Below are positions 49,299 to 60,172 of a stretch of 64,000 nucleotides of DNA, one piece after another. The DNA comes from Voacanga thouarsii (Eukaryota > Streptophyta > Magnoliopsida > Gentianales > Apocynaceae), in NCBI GenBank assembly GCA_026120185.1, contig JANUWF010001660.1:789001-853000 (forward strand), given 5' to 3'. The notes beneath the pieces are model-generated. The model saw only the letters and a list, made by a program, of their open reading frames with translations. It made no database searches and was not told where the DNA came from. Position 1 is the first letter of the stretch. Each line of letters opens with the position of its first letter. The position numbers and the translations under genes were made by a program.

Positions 49299-49313
49299 AA
49301 TCCCCCACACTTA
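49299..49313 (-). promoter_or_regulatory. Polypurine tract of element Y
   Basis: On the minus strand TAAGTGTGGGGGATT directly precedes the LTR start TGATAGGGCC, the expected place for the plus-strand primer. Confidence 0.85.
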
Positions 49314-50764
49314 GCTCTTTGCTTGTCCTCAAACAAAGTATCAAAGACAAGTAGGAAAACACAAGGTTTCATCAATTACTCAATCGATTTCAAAATATTT
49401 CTAATGCTTTCTTCATTCAAAAACATAAAACACATGCTACTATATCTTTCAGAACAAATGCAAGACTTGTGTAAGTGAATAGTGACTTAGTAGAACCATC
49501 CCAATACTTAACAATATTCTCAAACCATTGGAAAGAATTTAGTTCAAAATGAATATGCATTCCATAAGCTTACTTTTCATATACTCTCTCCACTAATCTG
49601 AAACATATCATAATTCTACTTAGGTCTAGTAGGACTTTCAAGCTTATAATGTAAGGCTAAAGGGCTTGTAATGTAGCTTGTCAAATGAAAGACATAGAAG
49701 AATCAATTATCAAAGAAGCTGAGAGTTCACAAGAAAAGGATAAACAAAATGTATTAATAACTTCCAAACTTCTCTTGCTCTCCTATCCCAAAATAAATCA
49801 AAACCCATAACCTTGTATGGTAATTACAATTCAACTCAAGCAAATCATGCGTTGTTTTTTCAATCCTTCCCAACTCATTAATAATTTTTCTTCACAAGAT
49901 CGTTCAAATTTTCAGCAATGGTGTCAAGAACTTGACGTGAACTCAACTTTTACAGCTCATTCACCATTCCTCTTGTGATCTTTCTTTTCTTTCTTTTTCA
50001 ATTTTTCTTCTTTTTTTTTCTTTTCTCTCTTCTTTTGTTTTTACTGCTGCTGTTCTTTTCTTTCTCAGTTTCTCTCTTCTCATCTTTTCTAGCAGCTTTT
50101 TGTTTTCACTTTTTCTTTTTTTTTTCTCTCTCTTTGCCTTTTCTTCCTTCTTACCTTTCCCAACTCATACACTATTAATGGATGACTGAAAGCAACAAGT
50201 CATAATCTTTTCACAAGTATTCTCCCTCAAAAATCTCCTACATATACTTTTATCCATCAAGAGCATAGAGGTTTGGAAGAATTATTCAAACTCTCAGAAA
50301 GAAATAATGGACACAGTGTGATAACGGGTTTTAAGAAAGAATTCACCAATTTAGGCTCAAAACAGGCACTAGAGATAATACAAAAATAGGTAGGCTTGAA
50401 AAGCTCAAACTATCCAAAGAAGGCCTATTACCGTCATCCCTAAATTAAATCATGAATGTCTTTCTTATTTCACCTCGAGAGGTATTTAAGTAATTTCTAG
50501 AATGCTCATTGAATTTTAGTGGAAAAACAGGTTTAAGAACAATGTAAAACATTTGATCAAGAACTACTTCGTCCAAGTGCGTGCAAAAAGTCATGCATAA
50601 GCCATAAATGATATATACCATATGTTCTATAATCTATCCTAAAGGCATGCATTAAAAATATAGTTTGAAATCTCAAAGAAAATCAGAAACATTTTTGCAA
50701 ATTTTGCTCACAAGAAGGATAAAGTATAAAAGAATGATAAATAGAAGAATTTTCAATCGAATCA
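49314..50764 (-). other. 3' untranslated region of element Y
   Basis: No gene. It aligns in patches with the same region of Z. Bases 49980-50160 are an almost pure pyrimidine tract whose Phe-rich open frame is an artefact of composition. Confidence 0.6.
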
Positions 50765-50779
50765 CTCCCCCACACTTAA
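50765..50779 (-). promoter_or_regulatory. Second polypurine-tract-like box in element Y
   Basis: On the minus strand TTAAGTGTGGGGGAG, almost the same as the tract at the LTR border. It lies about 1.47 kb upstream of that tract, between the ORF and the 3' UTR. Confidence 0.6.
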
Positions 50780-51132
50780 ACGGGACATTGGCCTCAATGG
50801 CCAAATAAATAGAACAAAGAATAAATAATGCCATGGGACTAAAAATATAGAGGAGAAGAGATAAGAAAGACAATACTTCTATATGTTGTGCAATGTGCTG
50901 TACAAGAGCTGAATTCCTGAAGAAAGAGGCATTGGCAAAGTACCTAAAAAGAAAAATACAAAAGGATCACCAAAGCATTAAAGCTAGAAAAGAAAATTAA
51001 ATCAAAACGAAAGGAAAAAATAGGATGAAAAGAATAGAAAAAAAAAACGAAATCACGAACTAGCTAGGAAAGACATAAAAAGATAAAAGAAAAACAAGAG
51101 TGAACAATAAAATAAAGTGTGGAACAAGCAGC
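50780..51132 (-). other. Noncoding spacer downstream of the Y ORF
   Basis: AT-rich, no gene seen. Confidence 0.5.
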
Positions 51133-52322
51133 TCAATCTGCCACCTCATCATCATCATCAGCCGGTGCGGAAGGGCCCTCACCATCATGTTGGCCCAGAA
51201 AACGCTGCCGCCATTCAACCCATTGCTGCTCCATAGTAGCTTGTCGTCTTGCAATGTCATAGATGAAGCACTGCAAGCGTAGGAGCATCTCTGTCTGCTG
51301 GGCTAACTGTCCCAGCACGGTAGTCTCGAAGTCAGTCCTGGGTTGGGACTGAGAACAACTAGCTTATCCGCGTGATGGTGGTGGTGGGTGCTCCTCCTCC
51401 ACAGGTGGTGGCCTAACCTGACCAGGATACCTGACCTCAAGGGGAGTTAGCTACTATTTCAACTCCTGGTTGTACTTGTACCCACAACACATTAATGTTT
51501 GTTCCATAACCATATTGTGCTCAGTGGTAGCCTCCATCAATTCTCCCTCAGTACTAACACCAAAGTCTTTCAAAATTTTCATGATAATTAGAGGAAAGAT
51601 GAAGGCTTTAGTAGATAGACAGTAATGAACCACATCCCTAATGTATTGTATAATCAAGGGTGTAAGAGGGATATGCAATGTGTTCATCATCCTATGCAAA
51701 ATGTAGCTGTCAATAAGGCAAGTCTCATTAAATCCACTGGCACGGGGTACAACATTGAACCCAAACATATAGATTAGAGCTCTAATGTTGGCAGTAAGAT
51801 CATTGTTCAAATAGAAACTGTTGACTTAAAAGGCATTATACTTATACAACCCTAGAGGGCTCTAGTCACACTGGCATCCCAATTAAGGCCAGAAAGAATT
51901 TTTTGATTGTTAACATCTATCCCTTGCCAGGAATCATCATCAAACACTTGGAGAAGGTTAGCTAAGTGATTTTGTGTGATGATAATGGGGATTCCTTTCA
52001 CTCTCATCTCAATGTGGGGAAGGTGTTTATTACCTTTGTCAACCATGTTGGCATAGAATTCTTTGATTAGCACAGGACAATACTTCCCTTTTAGTTGTAC
52101 GATCGATCCCCAACCTAGCCTCCTAAACATCATTCCTAATTTAAGGGCATAGTCTAGGGTAGGTGCGAATGTACGCTCTACAATGATCATATTGGATGCT
52201 CTCCTATGATACCATTCCTCACATGATGGATCTAGTCTAAGAAATAAGGGGTCAAAGGATAAAGGGGCTAAGGAAGAGGAAGCTCTCGCCCTTTTAGAGG
52301 ATTGTCCCTGTGCTCTAGACAT
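51133..52322 (-). pseudogene. 'Putative plant transposon protein'-type ORF (element Y)
   Basis: The function is unknown; proteins like this occur in plant genomes and are labelled putative plant transposon proteins. The start at 52322 gives MSRAQGQSSKRARASSSLAP, a basic, serine-rich N terminus. The main domain reads ERTFAPTLDYALKLGMMFRR, VQLKGKYCPVLIKEFYANMV and VKGIPIIITQNHLANLLQVF, then LTANIRALIYMFGFNVVP and LIDSYILHRMMNTLHIPL. A proline-rich spacer (PPPVEEEHPPPPSRG) leads to a helical segment (LGQLAQQTEMLLRLQCF) and an acidic end (APADDDDEVAD). One frameshift near 51850 and a few stops (for example at 51454) break it; undamaged it would be near 400 residues. It is on the same strand as gag, at the place where Athila elements carry a third ORF. 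No enzyme motif is visible. Confidence 0.65.
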
Positions 52323-53149
52323 GTAGTCAAGTAAGTGGTGGTGAAAATAGGAGGATATAACAATTGAGCTCAAAGAATTAAAAATGGGTGTAGCTACCCA
52401 TTTCAAACATAATCCTCAGCTCTCACTCAACCCTCAACCAATTCTCACAATAATAATGCCCAAACTTCTTCAACGTATAGCACACTCCAATTAACAATCC
52501 ATTCAATCTGCTCCAATCAATTCAATACAACCTGCAAGAATACATATAAAGCTCACTGTAAAGCATAAATGTGTTGAATATCCCTAATGCATTTGAGTAT
52601 ACATGATCATATGAATGAATGCAGCATCATGGCATTTTGTGAAAACCAATTCAAGGTCCATGGGCAGTAATTACTCAACCATCATAAATTGCCACAATTC
52701 TACCCTTAGATATATGCTTGAATTGCCTAATGATCATGTGTATGAATCAAGTATTCAAGAACCATTAACTCTTAATCATTCCAAAGTCATGAAGCTTAAG
52801 GAGTAATGTACAATTCAAGAGAACATAAACAACACCCAATTTTCGGCTAAAATTGTCCCAAAATTAGAAAAAGTCATCTACACCATTGTAACTGTAGGAA
52901 TTGAATAAAAATCATAATTTTGTACTCGTGTATACATGGGCAAGAAAAAGATGTAGGCTTTGTGCAAAAATCCAAGCTCTTTGCTTGTGGATTAAAGGTG
53001 AGTTTGCTGTGCAAAATGGAAGATTTTGAGATTTTTGATCTATAGGATCAACAAAAGAAATGATACGAATCTTATGTGGCTTTTCTTGGTGTTGTGGGTG
53101 TTTTTGTTGGCTATGTGTTCAGCTCAACTCAAAGGAAACAAAACAGAGA
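52323..53149. other. Noncoding DNA in element Y
   Basis: No gene found. This is the start of the region where the protease-to-integrase genes would be expected. Confidence 0.5.
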
Positions 53150-54130
53150 TTCTTTGAGATAAAAAAAAGAAAGTGGAATAACCACCTACCCTCTATCAAA
53201 CCCTTGAAAAACTAAGCTTCAAGGACCCTCAAGAATAGTAGAAAGTTCTACTATAATCTCACCCCAATATCCTTGAAGCAACAAAGGTAAATAAGAACAA
53301 ATAGAATAGAGAAAATAGGCACCCAAATATTGGAATTCAAACAAACCGTAGATGAATAAAGCAATTAAGACTCATCCAAAGAAAACAACATCGGATTATC
53401 TAAAAGATTTATAGACTCATACATAAGGAGGACTAACTCTTAAGCTTGGTCTTGAACAAGATCAACAATGAGGCTAGGGCCTCTCAAGATTCTCTCTCAA
53501 ATTTGAATTCAAGTAAAGTGTATTGTCTTGTCAAATCACTAAAGGTGTTATTTATACTACCCTAACCCTAGCTAAGGTAATCCTTGAGGTTCTATTACAG
53601 TTTAGGGTCATAATAATTCTTTACAAGCAATTAAAAGTGAAGAAAATTGGAAAAAATATTAAAAAATCGGAACAGTCATCGGCTACCCAGAGGGAAGCCG
53701 GCGCCGGTTGTGATATGTCTTTAGGCTAGTTTATGTTGTGATTGAGGCAGTTGTTGGGGCAGAATAGAGCCGGTGTCAGTTTGGCTACTTGGAGCCGGCG
53801 CTGGACGTCCTCTGGAGGCCTCTATTTTGGTCGAGTTTCATCCGTCATTGTCATCGACCCTTGTCCTTGCATGGCCACACCTCTCTCTCATTTATCTTGA
53901 TATCCATGATGAAGCAGAGTCTCATCAAGAAAGGTAGATGAATGTTATAGAAATGATTAGGAAGTGAAAAATCAAATTTTAGGAGGTTGGGAAGGTGAAG
54001 CCGGCACGGGTTAGAAAGGATTTGAGAGGGAGTTGGAGATTTTGAAAGAAGAAGTGGCCAAACTAGCCTATTTCTTGCACCTTGCCCGACACGAACCAGC
54101 GCCGGTCCTAGCCCTAGCAGATGCTGGCCG
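53150..54130 (-). repeat. LTR-like block inside element Y
   Basis: It shares word order with 15040-15640 and carries GC-rich boxes: AGCCGGCGCCGGTT near 53695, AGCCGGTGTCAG near 53770, GAGCCGGCGCTGG near 53790 and ACCAGCGCCGGTCC near 54100. It looks like an LTR of a third related family sitting where pol should be. Termini were not identified. Bases 54131-54294 are AT-rich with nothing recognised. Confidence 0.45.
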
Positions 54131-54294
54131 CATTCAGTCCGACCTTCTCAATTTTATTTTTTTTTTAATTTAAGAACACGGATGAACACACATTAATGAT
54201 GAACAATGCACTTCAATTCATGAAAAATAATCAACAAATACGACAAAAGTAAAAATTATCTCAATCACAAAAGTAAAAGTAGGAAAAAATAGCT

Positions 54295-55672
54295 TCAATG
54301 TTTTCCACAGCTTTGATCCCGTGGATTTTCCTCATTATTTCTTGGCATTGTCCCAGCTTGACAATCCCCCAGTAGTTTGGCCAGTTGAACAATTTGGTTT
54401 TCCAAGTTGTACATGGAGGCCTCTAAGTTCCTTGTTGTAACATCAACCCCTTGGAACTTAGTCTCCGTTGTACTTACCAATTGGCCAATCAATTCCTCCA
54501 ATGCTGGCATTGAAGGTGTTGCATTGTTGTTCATGGGAGGTTAGTTCCTTTGATTGCATCCAAAATTGAAAGAACCCTACCTAGGTTGGTTTCCATTGCT
54601 CCACGAGAAATTAGGGTGATTTCTCCAATCATGATTATAAGTAGAGCTATAAGGATTGTTACTTGGATGGACATTACCTGCAAAGGCCGCTTGCTTCGTG
54701 GTTTCTTGGAGTGACCCCATATTTTGGCATTCATGATTTGGGTGCCCCTTTCCACAGAAATCATAACTTACGTTTAATACCTGGCCTTGAGACATCACCA
54801 TTTGTTACATCTTCTGAGTCAAGGCATCCACCTTAGCTTCCAATGCTGCCACAACATCCACTTTGTGCACTCCTTGCACGCGAGCTTTAGACCTCGTACT
54901 CCCCCAAGAATAGTTATTAGAAGCTAAGTTCTCAATAAGATCGAATACCTGTTCCGAGGTTTTATGGTTGATGGAACCCCCCTACAGAAGAGTCCACCAC
55001 TTGGCGTGTTGCGAACGTGAGGCCATTCAAAAAGATGAGCATCTGCATTCCTAACTCAAATCCGTGATGCGGGCATTTTCTCAACATTTCCTTAAATCTC
55101 TCCCAACTTTCATACAAGGGCTCAGAATCTAATTGTTGGAAGGCAAAGATTTCGTTTCTAAGTTTGACTGTCCTAGCTGCAGCGAAATATTTGGCCAGAA
55201 ATTTTTCAGCTAGGGAATTCTAAGTAGTGATGGAACCTGTAAGCAAACACTTTAACCACGATTTGGCTCTATCTCTCAAGGAAAATGGGAAAAGTCTTAA
55301 CTTTATGACATCCTTAGAAACACCATTCATTTTAAAAGTATCACAAATCTTAAGGAAACTAGCTAAATGGGCATTGGGATCTTCGTCAAGTAGCCCATCA
55401 AATTGAACCATATTTTTAACCATCTGGAAAATATTAGGCTTTATTTCAAAATTATTCGCATCTACCCTAGGCCTAGTGATACTCGAGCCTGTGGCCGAGA
55501 TTATAGGTTTCACAAAGTCATCCACAACCCTCCTATTATTACCAGCATTGTTATTTTGAGCACTATCCATGTTAATGATCAAGTTCCTTTGGATTGTTCG
55601 GCAGATTTTTGATAGTGTCCTTTCGATTTCAAGGTCAAAATCGACTATCTCGCCTTCAGATTTTCAAGTCAT
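54295..55672 (-). pseudogene. Athila-type gag (element Y)
   Basis: It packages element RNA. The start at 55672 gives MT followed by a TGA (the X equivalent is Arg), then EIVDFDLEIERTL. Next: SATGSSITRPRVDANNFEI, VQFDGLLDEDPNAHLASF, and the gag core DVIKLRLFPFSLRDRAKSW to SLAEKFLAKYF. C-terminal blocks are FGLGMQM-like text, a zinc-knuckle remnant YDFCGKGHPNHEC (first Cys now Tyr), the Athila hallmark STYNHDWRNHPNFSWSNGN, and NLENQIVQLAKLLGDCQAGT with NNEENPRDQ. A stop follows SITT near 55220, and frameshifts divide the knuckle region (54531-54801) from the flanks. Gag ends at 54295 and no protease follows. Confidence 0.88.
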
Positions 55673-55690
55673 GTATCACGGATAACACCT

Positions 55691-55699
55691 AATAATAAT

Positions 55700-55733
<34 letters not shown>
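55691..55733. repeat. (AAT)n(AAC)n microsatellite
   Basis: A short AAT run followed by about 11 AAC units in the leader of Y. It is absent from X at the same place. Confidence 0.95.
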
Positions 55734-55942
55734 TGAAACGAGTTAGATAACAGAATTCATGATTACAACAAAATACCAAGTTAGTCAAAGTTAGTAAATT
55801 AGATTACAAAGATTTACAAAGATACACAAGATACAAAAGATAACACATTTTTGTGAAAAGAACAATTGCACTTATTTACATATTTACCTATTTACATATT
55901 TACATGGTTAAATCAACAAAATCCAAGCTTTCATGATATTGT

Positions 55943-55960
55943 TACCTGGCAACGGTGCCA
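55943..55960 (-). promoter_or_regulatory. Primer-binding site, tRNA-Asp type, mutated (element Y)
   Basis: On the minus strand TGGCACCGTTGCCAGGTA, 15 of 18 positions as in the Asp-tRNA PBS. All three differences are G-to-A. It lies six bases from the LTR. Confidence 0.85.
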
Positions 55961-55966
55961 AAAACT

Positions 55967-57484
55967 TGATGCGTATTTATTTGGGTATAAAAATCATGTA
56001 AAAATAAGTAGATTCCCAATCAAGTTTAAATTAAAACGTTAACCCCAAATTACATATATGAGCAAGCGTACTCATCATTAACATAGCATAGGGTTCAAAC
56101 GAGTATTGATCCTCCAGGAACAAGTATGCATTAATCACTTTTCTTTCATTGTTCAACCGACTCAATAATGTGAAAAAGAAAATAAAATAAAAGAATATAT
56201 ACATGTCAAGGATGGATAATTATGTAACTCAAACCATTATTTTAACAAGCATAATTTTAAAGTACCCAATCTTTATCATAACTAATTTTTCTCTTGGCAT
56301 CATGAAGGATAATATAGATTCACTTCTTTTTCCAATCCATGAAATCCCTATCTTCTAGACAAACTAGCATCACATATCATGTCTCAACTAATTCACCTAA
56401 AAGATGCATTAAACACGATCCTTTCATTAAATTTCCATTCCTGGCAAATTTACACATGAAATTAACCAAAGAATCCATATCCTGGCAGACATCAATTAAC
56501 CTTTAATTACTTTATTCCGAATAATTAACCCCTTTGTCCAAGCAAGTTAAAAGATAACAAATATGAAACTAACGAATTGAGACCACTATCAACCCCTCTG
56601 TCCAATCAAGTTAATGGAAAAAAACAACTAATTAATCTCGTAATACTCACAAGTAATTAAACACCAAGAAAAATAATCAATTAATTAAAATTTTAAATAA
56701 CTCTTAAAATCATGAATACCTAAAACAATATCAAATTACAATAAAATAATTAATACATCATTGTCAAGAAAAAGAAAACAAAGTAAAAGAAAGCACTCAT
56801 AGACAAGCCTCTTTCTTCTTCCTTTGAAGACCTTCTTGTACAACCCTCATTGATTTGAAAAATTCCTCCTTCGATTTGAGTGATTTTCTATGATGATCTA
56901 TGAATTCTCTCATTTTCTCTTGTGTTTTCCATCTATTTATAGGCTTAGGAAGTGCCTAAACTCATTGGTGCAAGGTTCTTGGCCGAGTAGAAGTAGGAAG
57001 ATACTAAAATTCTGTAGATTACCAAAAACCACGTAGAAAAATCAAGATTCCGTCTTATCCTCAGGGCACAGCCCGCGCCGCCTTGGCTACCCGCGCCGGT
57101 TGTGTTCTGTGTCTTCAATCGTTCACCTATTTTTTCTTGATTTCAGCACAATGTTGTCCAAAGTATAGCCGACACCACCTTAGCTACTAGAGCCAATGTC
57201 GGTTTGGTTCTGTTTCGGTCTTGTTTCAACAATTTTTTGTTGCATCGAAGTGCGTGCAAACAGTGTGTGGCCGGTGCTAGTTCCTTTGCCCTGGCCGGCG
57301 TCACCTCTATTCTGTTTTGCAATGTTTTTGCTTTGTTTTATCCCTAAAATCTGAAATGTTGCACAAAATATCTTTCCAAGGGTAAAATCTCAAATATGAA
57401 GGAATATGACTAGTTATTAAACAGAATGTATCATAAAAGAGCCTCAAATAACTAAGAAAAATATGATAAATGTAGGCCCAATCA
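55967..57484 (-). repeat. 5' LTR of element Y (1518 bp)
   Basis: It runs from TGATGCGTATTT to GGCCCAATCA. It contains the uninterrupted site corresponding to insertion C and GC-rich boxes at 57068-57305 (for example CCGCGCCGCC and CCCGCGCCGGTT). Confidence 0.94.
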
Positions 57485-57489
57485 GCCTT

Positions 57490-57983
57490 AGAATAAGAAA
57501 TTAATGCATAATTGAAGAGAAATTTAAGAACAAATTAAAAGAGAATGTATGAGAAAACATCATAGTATACTAATACAATCTCCAAGTTTGTCCACGAATA
57601 GCCTCCAATTTGTGTCCAACAATGGAAAACCCTTTCAAAATTACAGCAAAAAAACCCTAGGAAGATAATACCTAAAGCTAATGTCAAAAGAAATTGAACA
57701 AAACTGGTCCCTAATGGCTACCCTCTCCAAAATTTGCTTTTTTCGGCTTTTATCTTCGTTGGAGCCTATTGGTGAGTTCAATCCGGCCCTTGATTGATGA
57801 ATCCGACGCCTGATTGAACTCTTCCCATGATATCTTTTGAAAATTGGTTATTCAACCCTGCCTAGAAAAATTAAATAACCACAAAATAAAGTAAAATTTC
57901 CAAATTAACCTTATATTGAATTAAATTATAGCATGATCTATCCAAATGTCACCTAAAATATTCAATGCAATATCACTACGTCA
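57490..57983 (-). repeat. 3' LTR of element Z, outer part (494 bp)
   Basis: It continues the Z LTR right after the GCCTT duplication of Y (AGAATAAGAAATTAATGC, matched at 63745) and ends CACTACGTCA. Together with 42858-43510 it makes an LTR of 1147 bp. Confidence 0.9.
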
Positions 57984-57985
57984 AA

Positions 57986-58000
57986 CTCCCCCACACTTAG
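57986..58000 (-). promoter_or_regulatory. Polypurine tract of element Z
   Basis: On the minus strand CTAAGTGTGGGGGAG, two bases before the LTR start TGACGTAGTG. Confidence 0.85.
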
Positions 58001-59713
58001 ATGTTTTCTTGTCCCCAAGAAAAACCAAATTTAAATCAAAAAGCCAACACACATGGGTTTCAAGATCATATCTCAAATCCTTCTCCTACTTATGCCAATA
58101 AAAACAAATGCTTAAGTACTCCTCATAACGAATGCAATACTTGTGTTAGTGAAGTAGGACCCAATGGTGCAAAACAATTACTCAACAATGTTCTCAAGTC
58201 ATTTAAAAAGTTGAGTTTAAATAAAATATGCATTCTATAGGCTTACTTCTCATACTCTCTCTCCACTAATTGAGGCATATTATGATTTCACTTAGATCAG
58301 GTAGGACTTTAGCGCTTGTAATATAAGGCTAGGGAATTGGCTAATAATCGAAGGATGTAAGATAAGGACATACAACAAGAAGAGAGCTTGCAAGAAAAAA
58401 ATGATAAAAAAATATAGCAAAAACTCCAATCCTTTGCTTACCCCAGTACATACCAACATTCAATTCCTAAATCCTTATACAATAATCAAGATGTATGCTA
58501 AGCACTCTTTGTATACAGTTGTTACACTGTTGGTTAGAAAGAAAATAGAGGAACATGTTGCAGAAATGGAGAACAAACAGAGGCAAACAAAAAAAAAAAA
58601 ACCATTAAGAGAAGCAGCATGGAAGTATTCATAAATAATAACCTAGACATGATAAGATTCCCATTCTCATCAATCGATTAAGAACGAATGTCTATTTGTT
58701 ACGTAACCCGTGATCCATACCTTACTGTGAAAGACCTCCATTCACATGGACCACTTACTTAAACACAATGGGTCTTTTCCAAATGACATTGTGCACAAAA
58801 AGTAAATTCACAAACGATTTCTGAAAATAAATTCTTTCATTAAAATATTCAATTTTTTTTATATCAGAAACTAGTCTAAGAGGGCATATTCCCGACATGC
58901 ACAACCCTCAATATTGCGAAAATTCATTCCCATGACGACCTTACAACTAGCCTAGACCAACAACTGTGTTCTTCGTCTTATGTTTTCTTTTCTCTTCTCT
59001 CTTTTTTTTTTTTCAATGAAATGCTGTTTTTTTTTAACACTTACACAAAATACACAAGGTTCACAGTGGTAGTAAATTTTTTATTTTAATTACCTACATA
59101 GCACTAAATATGTCCCTAAAGATGATAGTACTTAAGGCACCGAGGCTAGCAACCTAACATAAAATAACAGTATAAACCAGTCCTGATATTCCCTCAACAT
59201 CTTTCAACTTAAAGCTGTAATGTTCTTTCACAAACCTGTACCCTTATCCCATGGAGTAATAAAAGAATTGGAGTATGGATCAAGCTCTCATAATGAAATA
59301 ATAGGTCAATATATTCACTGGTTCATGAAAGAATTAAATACATTTAGGCATAAACAAAAGGTGCTAGTGATAATTCACAAGGTAAGCTTGAAAGGCTCAA
59401 ATTGTCCAAAGAAGGCTTGTGACCATCGTTTCTAAACAAATTCATGTCTGCTTTCTTAATTCGCTTTGAGAGGTATTAGAATAAGTTCTAGAAGCATTAA
59501 TAGGAGAATTTTCAAGAAAATCTGACTTGAAATTAATGTAAAGAATTTGCAAATACTACAAGGGTCTATGGTGCGCAGAAAGAGTCATGCATAAGTTATA
59601 AAATGTACAGAACAAATGCTTTATCAACACAAATAAGATAAATGCACCATGAAGAGCTTGAAAAGAAAAAGAAAAATTTCACCCCAAATAAGTAAAGCAT
59701 GACAAGGTAATGC
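58001..59713 (-). other. 3' untranslated region of element Z
   Basis: No gene. Patches align with the 3' UTR of Y (58100-58400 with 49430-49760; 59160-59710 with 50180-50760). It contains a copia LTR fragment, listed next, and poly-T tracts near 59000. Confidence 0.6.
58626..58897 (-). repeat. Copia LTR fragment in the 3' UTR of Z
   Basis: It matches 40318-40588 closely, including TGATCCATACCTTACT, CCATTCACATGGACCACTTA and CTAGTCTAAGAGGGCATA. Its right edge (CCCGACA) is a genuine LTR terminus; the left edge is a truncation. It explains most of the extra length of this 3' UTR relative to Y. Confidence 0.85.
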
Positions 59714-59728
59714 CTCCCCCACACTTAA
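59714..59728 (-). promoter_or_regulatory. Second polypurine-tract-like box in element Z
   Basis: On the minus strand TTAAGTGTGGGGGAG, identical over its 15 bases to the second box in Y. Confidence 0.6.
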
Positions 59729-60172
59729 ATCTAGCAGTGTCCTTAATGATAGCTACAAAAGTGAAAAGAATGAGAAAAGAACTCAACTTCCTTGTTAGCA
59801 AGGACATAAATGGAAAAGGGATGCAGGCATCTGAATCATTAGAGCTATTGGAGAATAAAGAAATGGTGGCATCGGTGAATGGTAAATTGCTAGCCACATT
59901 CCCAGTGGTGAAGAAACAAGAGATTGAAAACCAAGGCTGGACTGTTTTTTTTTTTTGAGTCCGAGCTGATTCTAACACCGGATTGAGCTAAATCCAGGGC
60001 CTGAAATTTTCTATCCGCAATTTTTTTTTGTCCCAGCTCATTCTAGCACCAGATTGAGATCAATTCGGCACCAGAAATTTTCTATCCGCCCTTGGAATGA
60101 AGGAATTAGTTGACCCTGAATCGGTTCGAATGCGCTTTAGCAATCCCGCGCCTGATTCATTTCAATCAGGCG
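59729..60172 (-). other. Noncoding spacer with degenerate CACCGGATTGAG repeats (element Z)
   Basis: Four drifting copies of TTCTA(A/G)CACC(G/A)GATTGAG or GCGCCTGATT occur between 59970 and 60180, followed by CAGTGCCGG near 60217. A plus-strand frame at 59710-59958 shows no known motif. Confidence 0.5.

Larger units (their letters stand above)
43511..57484 (-). mobile_element. Element Y: Athila-type element without pol, in the LTR of Z
   Basis: A perfect 5-bp target duplication GCCTT flanks it (43506-43510 and 57485-57489). On the minus strand: 5' LTR (57484 to 55967), Asp-type PBS, gag, about 2 kb of noncoding and LTR-like DNA, an ORF of the putative plant transposon protein type, a 3' UTR, a polypurine tract, and the 3' LTR, which contains solo LTR C. 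The uninterrupted sequence AATCAAGGCCTCAGAATAAG at 63732-63751, in the other LTR of Z, is the empty-site reference. No protease, RT, RNase H or integrase was found, so it is non-autonomous. Confidence 0.93.

Noticed and set aside
49975..50178. Membrane-like Phe/Leu-rich small protein
   Set aside because: It is the translation of a polypyrimidine tract in the 3' UTR of Y.
51133..52322. Envelope protein of an endogenous retrovirus
   Set aside because: The position matches the third ORF of Athila elements, but there is no signal peptide, transmembrane anchor or coiled-coil pair; the text fits the uncharacterised plant transposon protein type better.
59710..59958. 82-residue host gene in Z
   Set aside because: No domain, overlapped by an equally open minus frame, and inside the spacer of a decayed element.
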